NCBI GenBank assembly: GCA_965263285.1
Contig: CBDHHD010000016.1
Coordinates: forward strand, 2,013,808-2,077,807
DNA: 64,000 nt
Direction of reading: 5' to 3'
From: JASGCP01 sp965263285
Lineage (GTDB): Bacteria; Bacteroidota; Bacteroidia; Chitinophagales; Chitinophagaceae
Part shown: positions 37,414-50,800 of the stretch, piece after piece
Layout: every line of letters begins with the position of its first letter
Position numbering within the stretch: position 1 is the stretch's first letter
Notes under the pieces: model-generated
The model's input: only the letters and a program-made list of their open reading frames with translations
The model's database searches: none
What the model was told of the DNA's origin: nothing
Program-made: the position numbers and the translations under genes

Positions 37414-37488
37414 ATTGCAGATATAAATAGATTTGATTGTTTGTTGAGATGAGAAATAATTATATTAGCTTTGTGTTAAAATTTATGT
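37414..37488. other. 75-bp spacer between NRPS genes 1 and 2
   Basis: AT-rich, with no terminator-like GC hairpin visible. It holds the gene 2 promoter. All but about two bases recur in front of gene 3 at 61424-61498, so gene end, spacer and gene start were duplicated as one block. Confidence 0.85.
37444..37473 (+). promoter_or_regulatory. Bacteroidota-type promoter of NRPS gene 2
   Basis: TTG at 37444-37446, a 19-bp gap, then TAGCTTTG at 37466-37473, a full match to the -7 consensus TAnnTTTG. Transcription should start just downstream, leaving a leader of roughly 10 bases and no room for a Shine-Dalgarno site. An ATG at 37485 opens a four-codon frame (MYAS, stop TGA ending at 37499) that overlaps the real start. 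Confidence 0.78.
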
Positions 37489-38810
37489 ATGCATCTTGAT
37501 TTAGATAATAGCCTTCTACTATCACCTTATCAAGAGTTGTTTTTTTATGAGTGGGAATTAGATCCATTAGGCTATAATGTATTCTTTTTACAGGAAATCC
37601 ATGGTTTTTTAGATATAGAAAGATTATCCTTGGCGTGGAAAAGAATAGTGAGGGATTTTTTATATTATCACCTATATGTTTCAAAAGAACAAGGTAAAAT
37701 TTTATTAGCTTCATTTGATAATCGATCTAGTTCTATAGAGTATATTGATCAAGCTTTGTCATTTGATGAAATAAAGAGTTTGATTAGAAAGCCATTTGAT
37801 TTAACGAATAAAAGTAGCTTAACAAGACTGTGTGTTATTAAAAAAGGAATAGATAAATATTGTATTTTGTTTGTGTGTCATCATCTTATCAGCGGTGGGA
37901 TGATTATATATGAGTTTGTTCGGTTACTTTCAAATTATTATAATGATATTCATTTTAGATATTCGATTTCAATTAAAACTCAACAACAAGAAAATCTTCT
38001 TTTTGTAAGGAAAGTTAAAGGGATGTTAGAAACACATCGTGAGATTTTAATGAATTTTTGGAGAGAGAAATTAGAGGGAGGAGAGAGTATATCTTTAGAC
38101 TTTTTAAAGCTACCTCAAGGGGCATATAAATATAATAAAGAAAATAAAATTTTTAGATACTATTCTGTTCCTCTTGAATATGTTATGGGAGTGGCAAGAT
38201 TAGCGAAACAGCGTGTTGTAACAGACTATATTATTTATATAACGACTTTGTCTGTTCTTTTTTATAAACATTTATATGAAGCTCCCTCTAAATTATTGTT
38301 TTCTTTGCCCTACCTTTTAAATAGTAAGGCGTATATACAAGGAGTTAATAATATTTTTATTCCTTTTTGTATTACTCGTACAAAGAGTTTTTTATGCTTG
38401 CTGGAGGATACAAAAGGATTTTTTAAGGAAATTAAAAAGACATTAGTAATAGGAGAAGAAGTTATTCCTGCCTATACCCCTACTTATTGGATGATAGATG
38501 CAGGGGATATTCATAGATTAGATAGGCCAGTAGCGCTAGTGCAACAAGACAATGTGAGTAAATTATTGTTTTCTTTTGATGGCACAAGTAAAGGAGAGTG
38601 GCAATATGATACGTTTGAGAGCACTATGTTTTCAGATAGGCTAACAATAAATATGCAAAGAGTAGGTGAACAAGGTATTCGTTTTTTTGTGGAATGCAAA
38701 GAAACTGGAATAAATGAGCAGTTAATGGATGTTTTTTTTGAAAGATATTTTAAATTGTTAGGGGATGTTTTGTTAGATGCAACTAAAACTATTGGCGAAT
38801 ATAATATACT
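37489..38810 (+). other. N-terminal condensation-like (starter-position) domain of gene 2
   Basis: About 440 residues before the first A domain, with weak likeness to the other C domains. The active-site motif reads HHLISGG (residues 131-137): both histidines are present, but the Asp of HHxxxDG is Gly. In family terms a C domain before the first A domain often attaches an acyl starter; here the altered motif leaves open a starter role, another role or loss of activity. Gene 3 begins with the same domain. Confidence 0.7.
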
Positions 38811-41800
38811 TACAGATAAGGAATATCAATACCTGTTATATGATTACAACAAAACAGAAAGAGACTACCCCAAAGATAAAACCATACACCAGCTATTTGA
38901 AGAACAAGTAACACGAACGCCGAATAACATAGCAGTGGTATTTGAGGAGAAAGAATTAACTTATCAAGAGTTAAATAATAAAGCTAATCAGTTAGCCTAT
39001 TATTTGTATAATAATTATCAAACTAAAGCGGATGATATTATTTGTTTGTTATTAGAGCGCAGTGAATGGATGATTATTGCTATTTTAGGGGTGCTTAAGA
39101 GTGGAGCTACTTATTGTCCTATCTCTCCTGAGTATCCCGAAGAGAGAGTGTTGTTTGTTTTACAAGACACTCAACCTAAGTGCTTAATTACAAATTGCAA
39201 ATTGAAAATTGAAAATGTTCAGTTTCCAATTGTTAATGTAACAGATGAACAATTTCTAAAAGAATTATATTCATTTACCATTAACCATTTACCATTAACC
39301 ATTAGCTCTCGTTCTTTAGCATATATTATCTATACTTCAGGTACAACGGGGAATCCTAAGGGAGTGATGATTGAACATGGCGGAGTTATAAATCTTATCT
39401 ATGCTTTAGATAAGAGTCATTTTTGGCAAGATGAAGAAAGAATGCTTAATTTTTTCTCATATATTTTTGATCCATCAGTGGAGCAATTTTTTATACCTCT
39501 TCTAAAAGGATTTACTCTTTTTATGATATCAGAAGAGTTAATACAAGATGTAAATGGTTTAATTAATTTTATAAACAAAAATAAAATTACACATTTTGAC
39601 ACGACACCTTCTTATTTTGATAGTTTGCCAATAGTTACATTAGCAACATTAAATAGATTGATTCTTGGGGGAGAGAGGTTAACAAAAGAAACAAGAAATA
39701 AAGCATATAAAACAGTATTGGATAATACACTTTTTTTTAATGAGTATGGGCCTACGGAGACTACTATTACTAGCCTTGTTTCTTCTTTAAACAATACAAT
39801 TGATTTGAATATAGGATCTCCCATATCTAACACTTGTATATATATATTAAATAAAGAGGGTCTTTTATTACCCCAAGGAAGCGTTGGTGAGTTATACATT
39901 GGAGGCGATGGAGTGGCAAGAGGATATTTGAATAGACCCGAATTAACTGTGGAACGGTTTATAAAAAATCCTTTTCAAACAGAAGAAGAGAAACAAAAAA
40001 ATAGAAATGGGCGACTATATAAAACAGGAGACATAGTGCGCATGCTACCCGATGGCAATATTGAATATATAGGCAGAAATGATTTTCAAGTGAAGATACG
40101 AGGCTATAGAATTGAATTAGGGGAGATAGAGAATAGAATTCAAGGATTTCAGACTAGGATTGAAGGATTAAAGGATGAACAAGTTATTGAACAAGCTGTA
40201 GTATTGGTTAATGAGAAAGCGGATAATAAATATTTAGTGGGATATTTTGTGGCTAAGGAGCAAGTGGATGTAGAAGAATTAAGAAGCTATTTATCTAAGC
40301 AATTACCAGAATATATGGTGCCTACAGGACTAGTGCAAATAGAACAAATGCCTTTAACGGTGAATGGTAAGTTAGATAGAAAAGCATTGTTAAATATTGA
40401 ATATAAAATAATTGATGAGTCTATAGAACTGCCAAAGAACAATACGGAAGAGCTATTGTTAAAGATATGGTCAAATTTATTGAAAATCTCAGAATCTGAG
40501 ATAAGTGTAACGCAATCTTTTTTTAGATTAGGCGGGAATAGTTTGCTGTCTATTCGATTGGTTGGTCAATTGAATAGAGAGCTGCTAGTGCAACTAAGTG
40601 TAAAAGATATTTTTGCTTATCCTACTATTAGAGAGATATCGCATATCATTGAACAAAAAGATACGGGATTTGTATATCAAGATTATATGTTGACTGATAT
40701 AAAAAAGGAGGATTATAGTTTGTTTCCGTTAAATAATGTGCAACAAGCTTATTATATGGGGAGAATAGATTTGTTTGAGATAGGCAATATTTCTACAGGG
40801 GGCTATAGTGAGTTTGTTGTGGATGATTTATCCGTTGAAAATTTAGAAAAAGCTTTAAATCGTTTAGTGCTAAGACATGCAGGTTTGCGAACTGTTTTTA
40901 CTGATCAAGGTCAACAGATTTTACCAGCTGATAATTGTCATTATTCTATTCCTGTTAATAAAATAACGACAGAAGAAGCCTTGTTAGATATTAGGAACAG
41001 GCTATTAAATATGAAGGTAGATGTAGCAAGGTTTCCTATAATCGTTATAGAAGTGTCAGAGTATAAAGGTTCGTATGTTATTCATTTTATGTCTGATGCT
41101 ATTATTATGGATGATAATAGTATGCGAATATTTTTTACTGAGTTGGTAAAGATTTATAATAATCTGGATATTGTATTGCCCACGCTGCATATTACATATC
41201 ATGAATATATTTTAGCGCTACAACGCATTCGTGATAGTAAATTGTTTGACAAAGCAAAAACATATTGGGAGACTAAGTTAGAGGATTATGATTTTAGCTG
41301 TAATCTTCCGATAGTGATAGAACCATCAATGGTTAAGCAGTCTACTACTAAAAGGGGTTTAAGGATAATAGAGAAAGAGACGTATGATATATTACAGGAG
41401 AAATTAGCTAAAATACAACTGAGTCCTACTTCGCTGTTATTGTCATTATATGGTAAGGTATTATGTCGTTGGTCAGGTCAAGATAAATTTAGTATTAATT
41501 TGACTTTGTTTAATCGCTTGCCGTTACATAAAGAGGTGAATGATATATTGGGTGATTTTACAAATTTAGAGTTGTATAATTATGATGATGTAAAAAGTAG
41601 AGATATTGTAGAGCATTATTTAAAAGGAGTACAAAATGTTCTTTGGGATGATATAGAGAATAATCTATTTGATGGGATTGACTTTCAAAGATTGATAAGA
41701 GAGCGAAAACAATGGTCTATTTCCAAGGCTATAGCTCCGATTGTATTAACGAGTGTATTAGGATTTAAAGAAAAAAAAGAAGAAGGGGATGTTGTTAATT

Positions 41801-44800
41801 TATTTGGGCGACAACATTATTCTATTTCAAGAACATCACAGGTTTGGATAGACAATGCGGTATATGAAGATTATAATGGCAATTTGATTCTTCGTTGGGA
41901 TTTTGTAGAGCAGTTATTTTTACCTGAAGTAATAGAGGGGATGTTGGATGAGTATGCTTATTTGATAAGGAAGATAGCAGCGATGGATATACAGAGGGAT
42001 AGATTGGAATTTTATAGATTGCCTGCCACTTATCAACATATTATTGAAAAATATAATGCTACTGCAGAAGAATATGATGTGAAGACAATTATAGACTTCT
42101 ATGACAACTGTGTTATACAAGATGCATGCAAGTGTAATGCTATTGCTGTGGTGGAAGGAGGGAATAATAAGCAAGCATATAAACATAGAGAAGTGGCTAT
42201 AGGATTTAAAAATATAGCTACTCATCTATATAAGTATTATAAAGAAGAACAAACTGTTGCTATTTTATCTGAGAAAGGCTACAATCAAGTAGTGAGTAGT
42301 CTTGGTATTATGCAATCGGGTCAAGCTTATATTCCTTTGAATATTCATTGGTCTGCGAGCAGGATACTTGAGATAATGGAGGAGAGTGGCACGAAGGTGT
42401 TATTGATTTCTAAAAAGGAGTATGAGCATAAGAGACAATTACAAGTATCAAATATAAGGCTATTGATTATTGAGGAATTATTAACAAAAGAGCGGGAGAA
42501 AAATATTCATTTGCCGATTGTATTGCTTTCAGATATAGCTTATATTATCTATACGTCAGGTAGTACGGGTAAACCTAAGGGAGTGGCGATTAGCCATGAG
42601 AATATGATGAATACCATTATAGCAGTGAATAATAGATATAAAGTTACAGAAAAGGATAGTGTATTGGCATTGTCTGAATTGAGTTTTGATTTATCTGTTT
42701 ATGATATTTTTGGTTTGTTATTAGTGGGAGGGGGAATTGTTTTTGTGAATGATGAAGAGAGACAAGATCCTCATCATTGGTTATCGCTCATTGAAAAGCA
42801 TAAAATTACTTTATGGAATACAGTGCCTCAATTAGCCGATTTGTTGGTAGATGAGGCAAGGACGAGAGAAATGAGATTGGATAGTATAAGACTATATCTG
42901 TTAAGTGGCGATTGGTTGCCTTTGCAATTACCTGACAAGATAAAACGGCAATCTAAAGATACACAAGTAATAAGTTTAGGAGGAGCAACGGAAGGCAGTA
43001 TTTGGTCAATATGGTATGAGATTAAGAATATAAATCCAGATTGGAAAAGTATTCCTTATGGTTATCCCATGCCTAATCAGCAAATCTATATTTTAAATCA
43101 CGAATTGATTCATTCACCTGTTGGGGTTGAGGGAGATATTTATATAGGAGGCAAGGGAGTGGCGCAAGGATATTGGAATAATGAGGAGCAAACAGACAAA
43201 CAATTTAAAGAACATCCCGAATTAGGGAGGATATATAAAACAGGAGATAGGGGTATTTTGCATGCAGAGGGATGGGTAGAGTTTAGAGGCAGAAAGGATT
43301 TTCAAGTGAAGATAAGGGGGTACAGAGTAGAATTAGAGGAGATTGAAAATAAATTAAATAAATTAGAGGGAGTTAAACAATCGGCAGTGCAGTTGTTTAA
43401 AAAGAATAATAGTGAAGTGTTGGTAGGCTTTGTGGTTAGAGAGCAACTAATAACTAAAGGAGTAGATGAAAACTTTGATAAGGAAGTCTTTAAGTTAGAA
43501 CAAAGAGGAATAAGAAAGGATTTAACAGATACTATAACCTTTAATGATAATGGTATTGATGAGGAGTTATATAGATTAACTAAGAGCTATAGGAATTTTG
43601 GAGATAGATTTGTAGATGCTTCATTGATAGATACTATTATTAGAGAAGCCAAACATATTAAAGTAAAAACAAAAAATGTAGGAGATTCTTTGCTAACGAA
43701 AGACAAGATAGCAAGGGTTTTAACGAGATTACAGGGCAAGTCCTTATCAGACAAGATACTGCCAAAATATCTATATCCGTCTGGAGGTAGTGCATATCCA
43801 ATAGAATGTTATGTAAGGGTTTCGGCATTAGGAATAAAAGGGATAGAGGGAGGTGTGTATTACTACCATCCTCTTAATAATGCACTTCAAAGAGTAGAGG
43901 ATCATAGCAATAATAATCAAGATAGTATTGAGTTGATAGTGAATTGGTCGGCTATCAAGCCTTTATATGGTGATTTTGCGGATAAATTAGTATGGATAGA
44001 ATTAGGACATATTTTGGAGTTGTTGTCTACCGAGTTAAATAGATTGGGAATTGCCTTTGATATTCAAATTAAGCAAGAAAACAGGGATGAATCTAAAATG
44101 GTTTTAGCGGAGATAGTTTTAGGCGTTGATGGTAATCAAATAGAGCAATTGACAAGTGAATTGACCGCCTACTATGTGAGCAAGCGAGGGAATATATATG
44201 AGGGTTTAATAGATTTAGATAAGTATAGTGTATTTGACAGAGCAATAGAACAAGCCAAGATATTAGAGAATGGCAAGGGTATGATTGTTGTAGAATGTGA
44301 TTCTCGTATAGACAAGGCATGCATTGTCTCTCAATGGATAGGTTCGGGTATAATGATTGAGAGGGTAAAACAGCAATTATTGCAATATGATATAGGCGGT
44401 TGTCCTTTAGGCAGTGAGTTTGGAGAGAATGAATTGTATAGTATGGTAATAGGATATATTGCAAACGAGGAGAAGACGAAGGGAGAAAGCAAAGTGGCAG
44501 TGGATAAATTAAGTAAGGTGATAAATGATAATTTAGGATTACCAGATTATATGTCATTGCAGGAGATAGTGTTTTTAGATAGTATGCCCTTGACGGCAAA
44601 TGGCAAGTTAGATAAGTCTCGTTTGTCTGACCCTGAAATAGAATGGCAATCGTATATAGCCCCCGTTACTAAAGAGGAGCAAGAGATGGTGGAAATATGG
44701 AGCGAGATATTGAATATAGATAAAGGTAAGATAAGTATTGAGGGTAGTTTTTTTAATTTAGGTGGTCATAGCATTACAGCGATACGGCTGATTAGCAAGA

Positions 44801-47800
44801 TAAATAGTCGCTTTAATTTTGGATTATCTTTTAAGGATTTATTTGAATATCCTACCATTAGAGGCCTGATAAAAAATAGTATAACATTAAAGCAAAGAGA
44901 GCAAGAAGGGGATTATATGCCGTATCAATTAATAGATAGCGGTGTTGTTATTTCTAAAGAAGATTATGAGGATTGTTACCCAGCGGGGATGTTACAGTTA
45001 GGCATGTTTTTTGAACAGGAGAAATTAGGACATGGTACTTATCTTGCATTTCAGATACAATATTTTTCGGGAAAATGCAATAGAGAAAAAATAGAGAGCT
45101 GTCTTCAGACCATTATTAATAGGCATGATATTTTAAGAACGGTGTATAGGATGTTAGAAGATGGCAATATCTATGCCCTGGTGCAAAAGCGAGTAGAGGT
45201 AAAGAGTAAGTTATTTTTTGTTACCGATAGTATTGAAGAGGTTAGAAAGAAAGAGATAGCATTAGCATTTAATAGAGAGATAGCGGGTTTATATAGATTC
45301 TATATTATTGAACAGGCAGAAGGTTTTGTGTTATTTTTTAGTTTTCACCATGCCATTTTAGATGGGTATAGTTTAAACTTATTTATAAGGGAATTAGTTG
45401 ATCTGTATCAGCATGATAATGATAAGCTATATGAAGAAGAGCAATCAAAATTATTATATGGGGAATTTATAAGAAATGAGCTATCTGCATTAAAGAATGA
45501 AGATACAAGATTGTTTTGGCGGGAATATTTAGCGGAAAGTATATTGTTGACTCCTCAATGGAATTTTAGTAAAAGCAATGGAATAAGTGTAGTAGCAGAA
45601 CGACAACAGATAGAAGGATTACGCTTAAGACAGATAGAAGATATAGCGAGTAAGTATAGCTGTACAGTTGAAGAGTTATTATTATTATCTTATATGACTG
45701 TGTTGTCGTTATTTTTTAATGAGCGAGATATTACAATAGGGTTGGAGAAACATAATCGTATAGAGAAAGAGGGAGGGGATAGGCAATTAGGATTATTTGT
45801 TACGATGTTACCTTTCAGGTATGAGCTAAGAGATAAGGAAGCATTAGGTACAGCATTAAGCAGATTAAGAGATAGTGTAAGAAAGATAGTGAATCATAAG
45901 CAATACCCTTATAATGAAATCAAGCAACAATTAGGAGGCAGAGATTTGTTTGATATAGCATATAGTTATAATGACTTTAGCCATTTTGTAGGGAATGAAA
46001 AGAGAACTCATATAAATGAGTTTTTAAATGAGGAGCTTAGCAACATAACAAGTATTCTTTTTATATGTAAAGTATATAAGTATAGTGGTGGATATGGGTT
46101 TGTTTTTAGTGGACACAGTAACAATATTGATCAAGCATATTTATCTTATTTTGTAAGATACTATAATAGTGTATTAGATCAATTATATAAAGAAGAAAGG
46201 GTGGTTTTTAAATTGATGGATGAAGACTATCAGTATTTAGTGTATGATTACAATAAAACAGAAAAAGAATATCCTAAAGACAAAACCATACATCAGTTAT
46301 TTGAGGAGCAAGTGGCACGAACGCCGAATAATATAGCGGTGATATTTGAGGATAAAAAATTAACTTATCAAGAGTTAAATAACAAAGCTAATCAGTTAGC
46401 ACACTATTTGCATAATAATTATAATACTAAAGCGGATGATATTATTTGTTTGCTATTGGAGCGAAGTGAGTGGATGATCATTTCTATTTTAGGAGTGCTT
46501 AAGAGTGGAGCTGCTTATTGTCCTATCTCTCCTGAGTATCCCGAAGAGAGAATTTTATTTATTTTACAAGACACTCAGCCTAAATGTTTAATTACAAATT
46601 GCACATTGGAAATTGAAAATGTTCAGTTTCCAATTGTTAATGTAACAGATGAACAATTTCTAAAAGAATTATATTCATTCACCATTCACCATTTACCATT
46701 AATCATTAGCTCTCATGCTTTGGCATATCTTATTTATACCTCAGGAACAATGGGGAATCCCAAGGGAGTGATGGTAGAACATGGTTCAGTAATAAATCTT
46801 CAAATGGCACAGAGTAGAATATGGTTAGTGCCTATAAAAGAAAATAAGATTTTTAGATTATTGTTATATGCTAATTATTCTTTTGATGCATTTGTTTCTG
46901 AGCTATTTGTCTCTATTTGTAATGGACACACCTCTTATCTCATATCTTCAGATATACAACAAGACTTTTATCTATTAGCAAATTATATTCAAATTAATAA
47001 TATAGAAATAGCCACTTTACCCCCAGCTATTTTACAAAAAGATGTTTTTTTGTCTCTTGATAAAATGATATTAGCAGGAGAATCACCGAATATAGATATA
47101 ATAAAAAGGTATTATGAACAAGAGATAGAAGTATTTAATGCGTATGGACCCACTGAAATTACAGTGTGCGCTACCATGCATCATTATAGCATGGGTGATA
47201 ACAATAATAATATAGGGAAGCCTATAGATAATAAGTCTATATATGTATTAAATAATAATCTACAGTTGTTACCCATAGGATCTATTGGCGAATTATACAT
47301 TGGAGGTGATGGCTTGGCAAGAGGATATTTGAATAGACCCGAATTAACTGCGGAAAGATTTATTAAAAACCCTTTTCAAACAGAAGAAGATAAAAAGAAA
47401 GATAGAAATAGCAAACTCTACAAGACAGGTGATTTGGTTAGAATGCTCCCCGATGGTAATATTGAATATATAGGGAGAAATGACTTTCAAGTGAAGATAA
47501 GGGGTTATAGAATTGAATTGGGAGAGATAGAGAATAGGATTCAAAGATTTCAGACTAGGATTCAAGGATTTCAGGATTTTAGGATGATAGAACAAGCTGT
47601 GGTATTGGTTAATGATAAAGGAGATAATAAATATTTAGTGGGTTATTTTGTGGCTAAGGAGCAAGTGGATGTAGAAGAATTAAGAAGTCATTTGTCTAAG
47701 CAATTGCCTGACTATATGGTGCCTACAGGGCTGGTGCAAATAGAGCGGATGCCTTTAACGGTGAATGGCAAATTGGATAGAAAGGCATTATTAGCCATAG

Positions 47801-50800
47801 AATATAACCTTACTGATAGCAAAGAATATAAAGCCCCTAAAAATGAATTAGAACAACAGCTACTATCTATTTGGGAGAAATTACTGGGCAATAATAACAT
47901 AGGAGTACAAGATGATTTTTTTAGGGTAGGGGGAGATAGCATTAAATCTATTCAGTTGAGTAGCAGAGTGAGAAGTGAATTAGGAAAGGAATTAAGTGTG
48001 AAAGATGTTTTTGAACATAGAACCATTGAAAGAATGGTAGCGCATGTATTGAGTAACCATCAAATTAAAGTGTATCTATCTGAACAAGGCAAACTATCAG
48101 GCGAGTTGTCCTTATTGCCGATACAACAATATTTTTTTGAATTAAAACTAACGAATGAACATCATTATAATCAATCTTTTTTAATAGAGACCCCAGAATT
48201 AGAGATAGAAAAATTGAAGATAGCGATAGAAAAAGTTGTTGAACACCATGATGCATTCAGACTTACCTATAGAAAAGATGCAGAAGGAAATATTATTCAA
48301 TATTATGATAGTAAGAAAGAAGCCATACTATTAGATGTTCTTGATATTAGCGAATGGAATGTGCAAGAAGGAACTGTTGTATTTGAAGAGAAATTAAAAA
48401 AGCAATACACGAGTTGGCAAGATAGTTTTAACATCTACGAGAGGAAGACTTATCAAATAGCTTATATTCATGGCTATAAAAATAAGACAGCGAGAATATT
48501 TATTGCTGCACATCATCTTATTATTGATGCAGTGAGTTGGCGTATTTTGTTGGAAGATATAGAAACAGTGTATGCAGGCAAGAAGCTATTAGCTAAACGA
48601 ACCAGCTATCGCCAATGGGTAAATTTGGGGAAAGATTATGTCGCACATTATCCCAATGAATTAAGTTATTGGGAAGGTGTAGAGAAGAAAGTGCAAGAGA
48701 ATATTGCAAAATTATCATCAAAGATTACTATACAAGAAGAGAGCTATTTTACAATTATTACAATAGATAGAGATATAACTAATTATCTATTGCTATCTTC
48801 GAATCAAGTATTTCATACAGAGATAAACGATTTATTATTAACTGCCTTAGCAAGAGCCTTAGGAAAGTTATTTGATGAGCAGGAGGTATCTATTCTATTA
48901 GAAGGTCATGGGAGAGAGTCGTTACAAGACGATATAGATATTTCTAAGACAATGGGCTGGTTTACGAGTATTATACCTATTCATTTGCCTATATATGATA
49001 ATGTGCAAGAGTCAATTATTGAAGTAAAGGAGGAGTTGAGAAGAATTCCCAATAAAGGCATTGGTTATGGATTTATAAGAGGCTATAAGCATTTGCCAAA
49101 GATTAGCTTTAACTACTTGGGAGTATTTAAGAAAGAAGAGCAACAAGATTGGTTTTTAACAAACGAATCAAGTGGGATATCGGTATCTAATAAAAATAAA
49201 AGCAATCTTTGGTTAGATATCAATGGGGGAGTGGGTGTAAATGGTGTTTTGGTATTTTCAATACGAGGAAGGCTGACTAAGGAATATATAGATAATCTTT
49301 CAATATATTTTAAGCAAGAAATGATTGTTATTACTAATTATATTCAGTCAGTCAATCGTTCTTATCTTACTACAAGTGATACGAATTATATAGTAAGCAA
49401 GGACTTGCTCAATAGATTGCAACAAGAAAATGAGATACAAGCCATTTATGTAGCCAATAGTTTGCAAGCAGGATTTATTTATCATTATTTGAGTAAGTCT
49501 GAAGGAGACGATGCGTATAAAGTTCAGTTATTGTGGAAATATAAAAGCCAAGTGAATGAGGATTATTTTATTCAGTCATGGCAACAAGCCTTAGATCGTT
49601 ATCCTGGGTTAAGAGTTCGGTTTAATTGGGAAGAAGAGATAGTGCAGATTATAGATAAGAAGATAACATTAGATTATCGATTTAGAGATATTCAGCATAA
49701 GAGAAATAAAGAAAAAGCGATAGAGACTATTAGAATAGAAGATAGGAAAGAGGACTATGATTTAGCAAAGGGTAATTTATTAAGGGTTTATTTGATAAAA
49801 GTAGATAAAGAAGAGTTTGTAGTTTTATATAGTAATCATCATGTAATCAGTGATGGATGGAGTAATCCTAATTTATTAAATTATATTCATGAAGTTTATA
49901 ACAGTTTAATAAACCAAAATACACCAGTTGAACTATTAGAGGATCAAGCCTATTTGAGGGCACAAGAATATTTGCAAGTAAAAAGTAAAAAGGATACACA
50001 TGATAGATGGTGGGTAGATTATCTATCCGGTGTAGAAAGAACGATAGAAGTAAGGGGATTGAGAAAGCAAGAGGCGAACGGTATTAATCTGTTAGACTAC
50101 AAATTTATTCAAGAACCCATCTCAAAAGGGGTTAAGATAAGAGATAAGGAATACAGAGCTTTGTCAAGTTTTATTAAACAAGAAGGACTTACCTGGAGTA
50201 ATTTAATCATGTGGTGTTGGAGCAAGGCATTAAGTGTATATGACAATAGGAATGAGAACATTATTGGTATAACACTTTCAGGCAGAAGCTTGCCAATTAA
50301 TGATATAGAGCAATCGGTAGGCTTGTATATCAACACACTACCCTTGGTAGTGCGACATGATTCTAATGAGAGCATATTAAATATATTAAAGAATATTCAG
50401 AAAGATACGGAGCAATTGAATCAGCTAACGCATACTCATTTAAGTGGTTTACATAGCAATGCTTCAGATCGTTTATTTGTAACAATGGTAGTGTATGAGA
50501 ATTATCCAAGACCTACAAACAAAGATAATCAAGATGCACATGCATTATTGCCTATATTTTTATCATCAGTAGAAAAGACAGATTATCCATTGACTGTATT
50601 GGCTTATGAGAAAGATAGTGTGCTTAGTGTAGAAATCAAATATGCGGGCGAGTTGTTTGAGGAGAAGCAAATAGAAAGGCTATTAAAATTAATGTCTTTG
50701 CTATTGCAACAAATCCCTATTTGTTACAATAAATTAGAACAAGAACTTAGATTAATAGATAATGAAGAATACAATTATCTTGTATACGATTATAATAAAA

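Larger units (their letters stand above)
24760..37488 (+). repeat. About 12.7-kb segment duplicated at 40700-53343 plus 61397-61498
   Basis: Modules 7-9, TE and the spacer of gene 1 match modules 2-4, TE and the displaced spacer of gene 2 with few differences. The exception is the A core at 30836-31340, which is replaced by another cassette at 46783-47290. The offset in the last 6 kb is 15,945 bp, then 15,951 bp after a 6-bp repeat difference. Confidence 0.85.

Noticed and set aside
37414..37488. Terminator after gene 1
   Set aside because: No GC-rich stem followed by a T run is visible in the 75-bp spacer.
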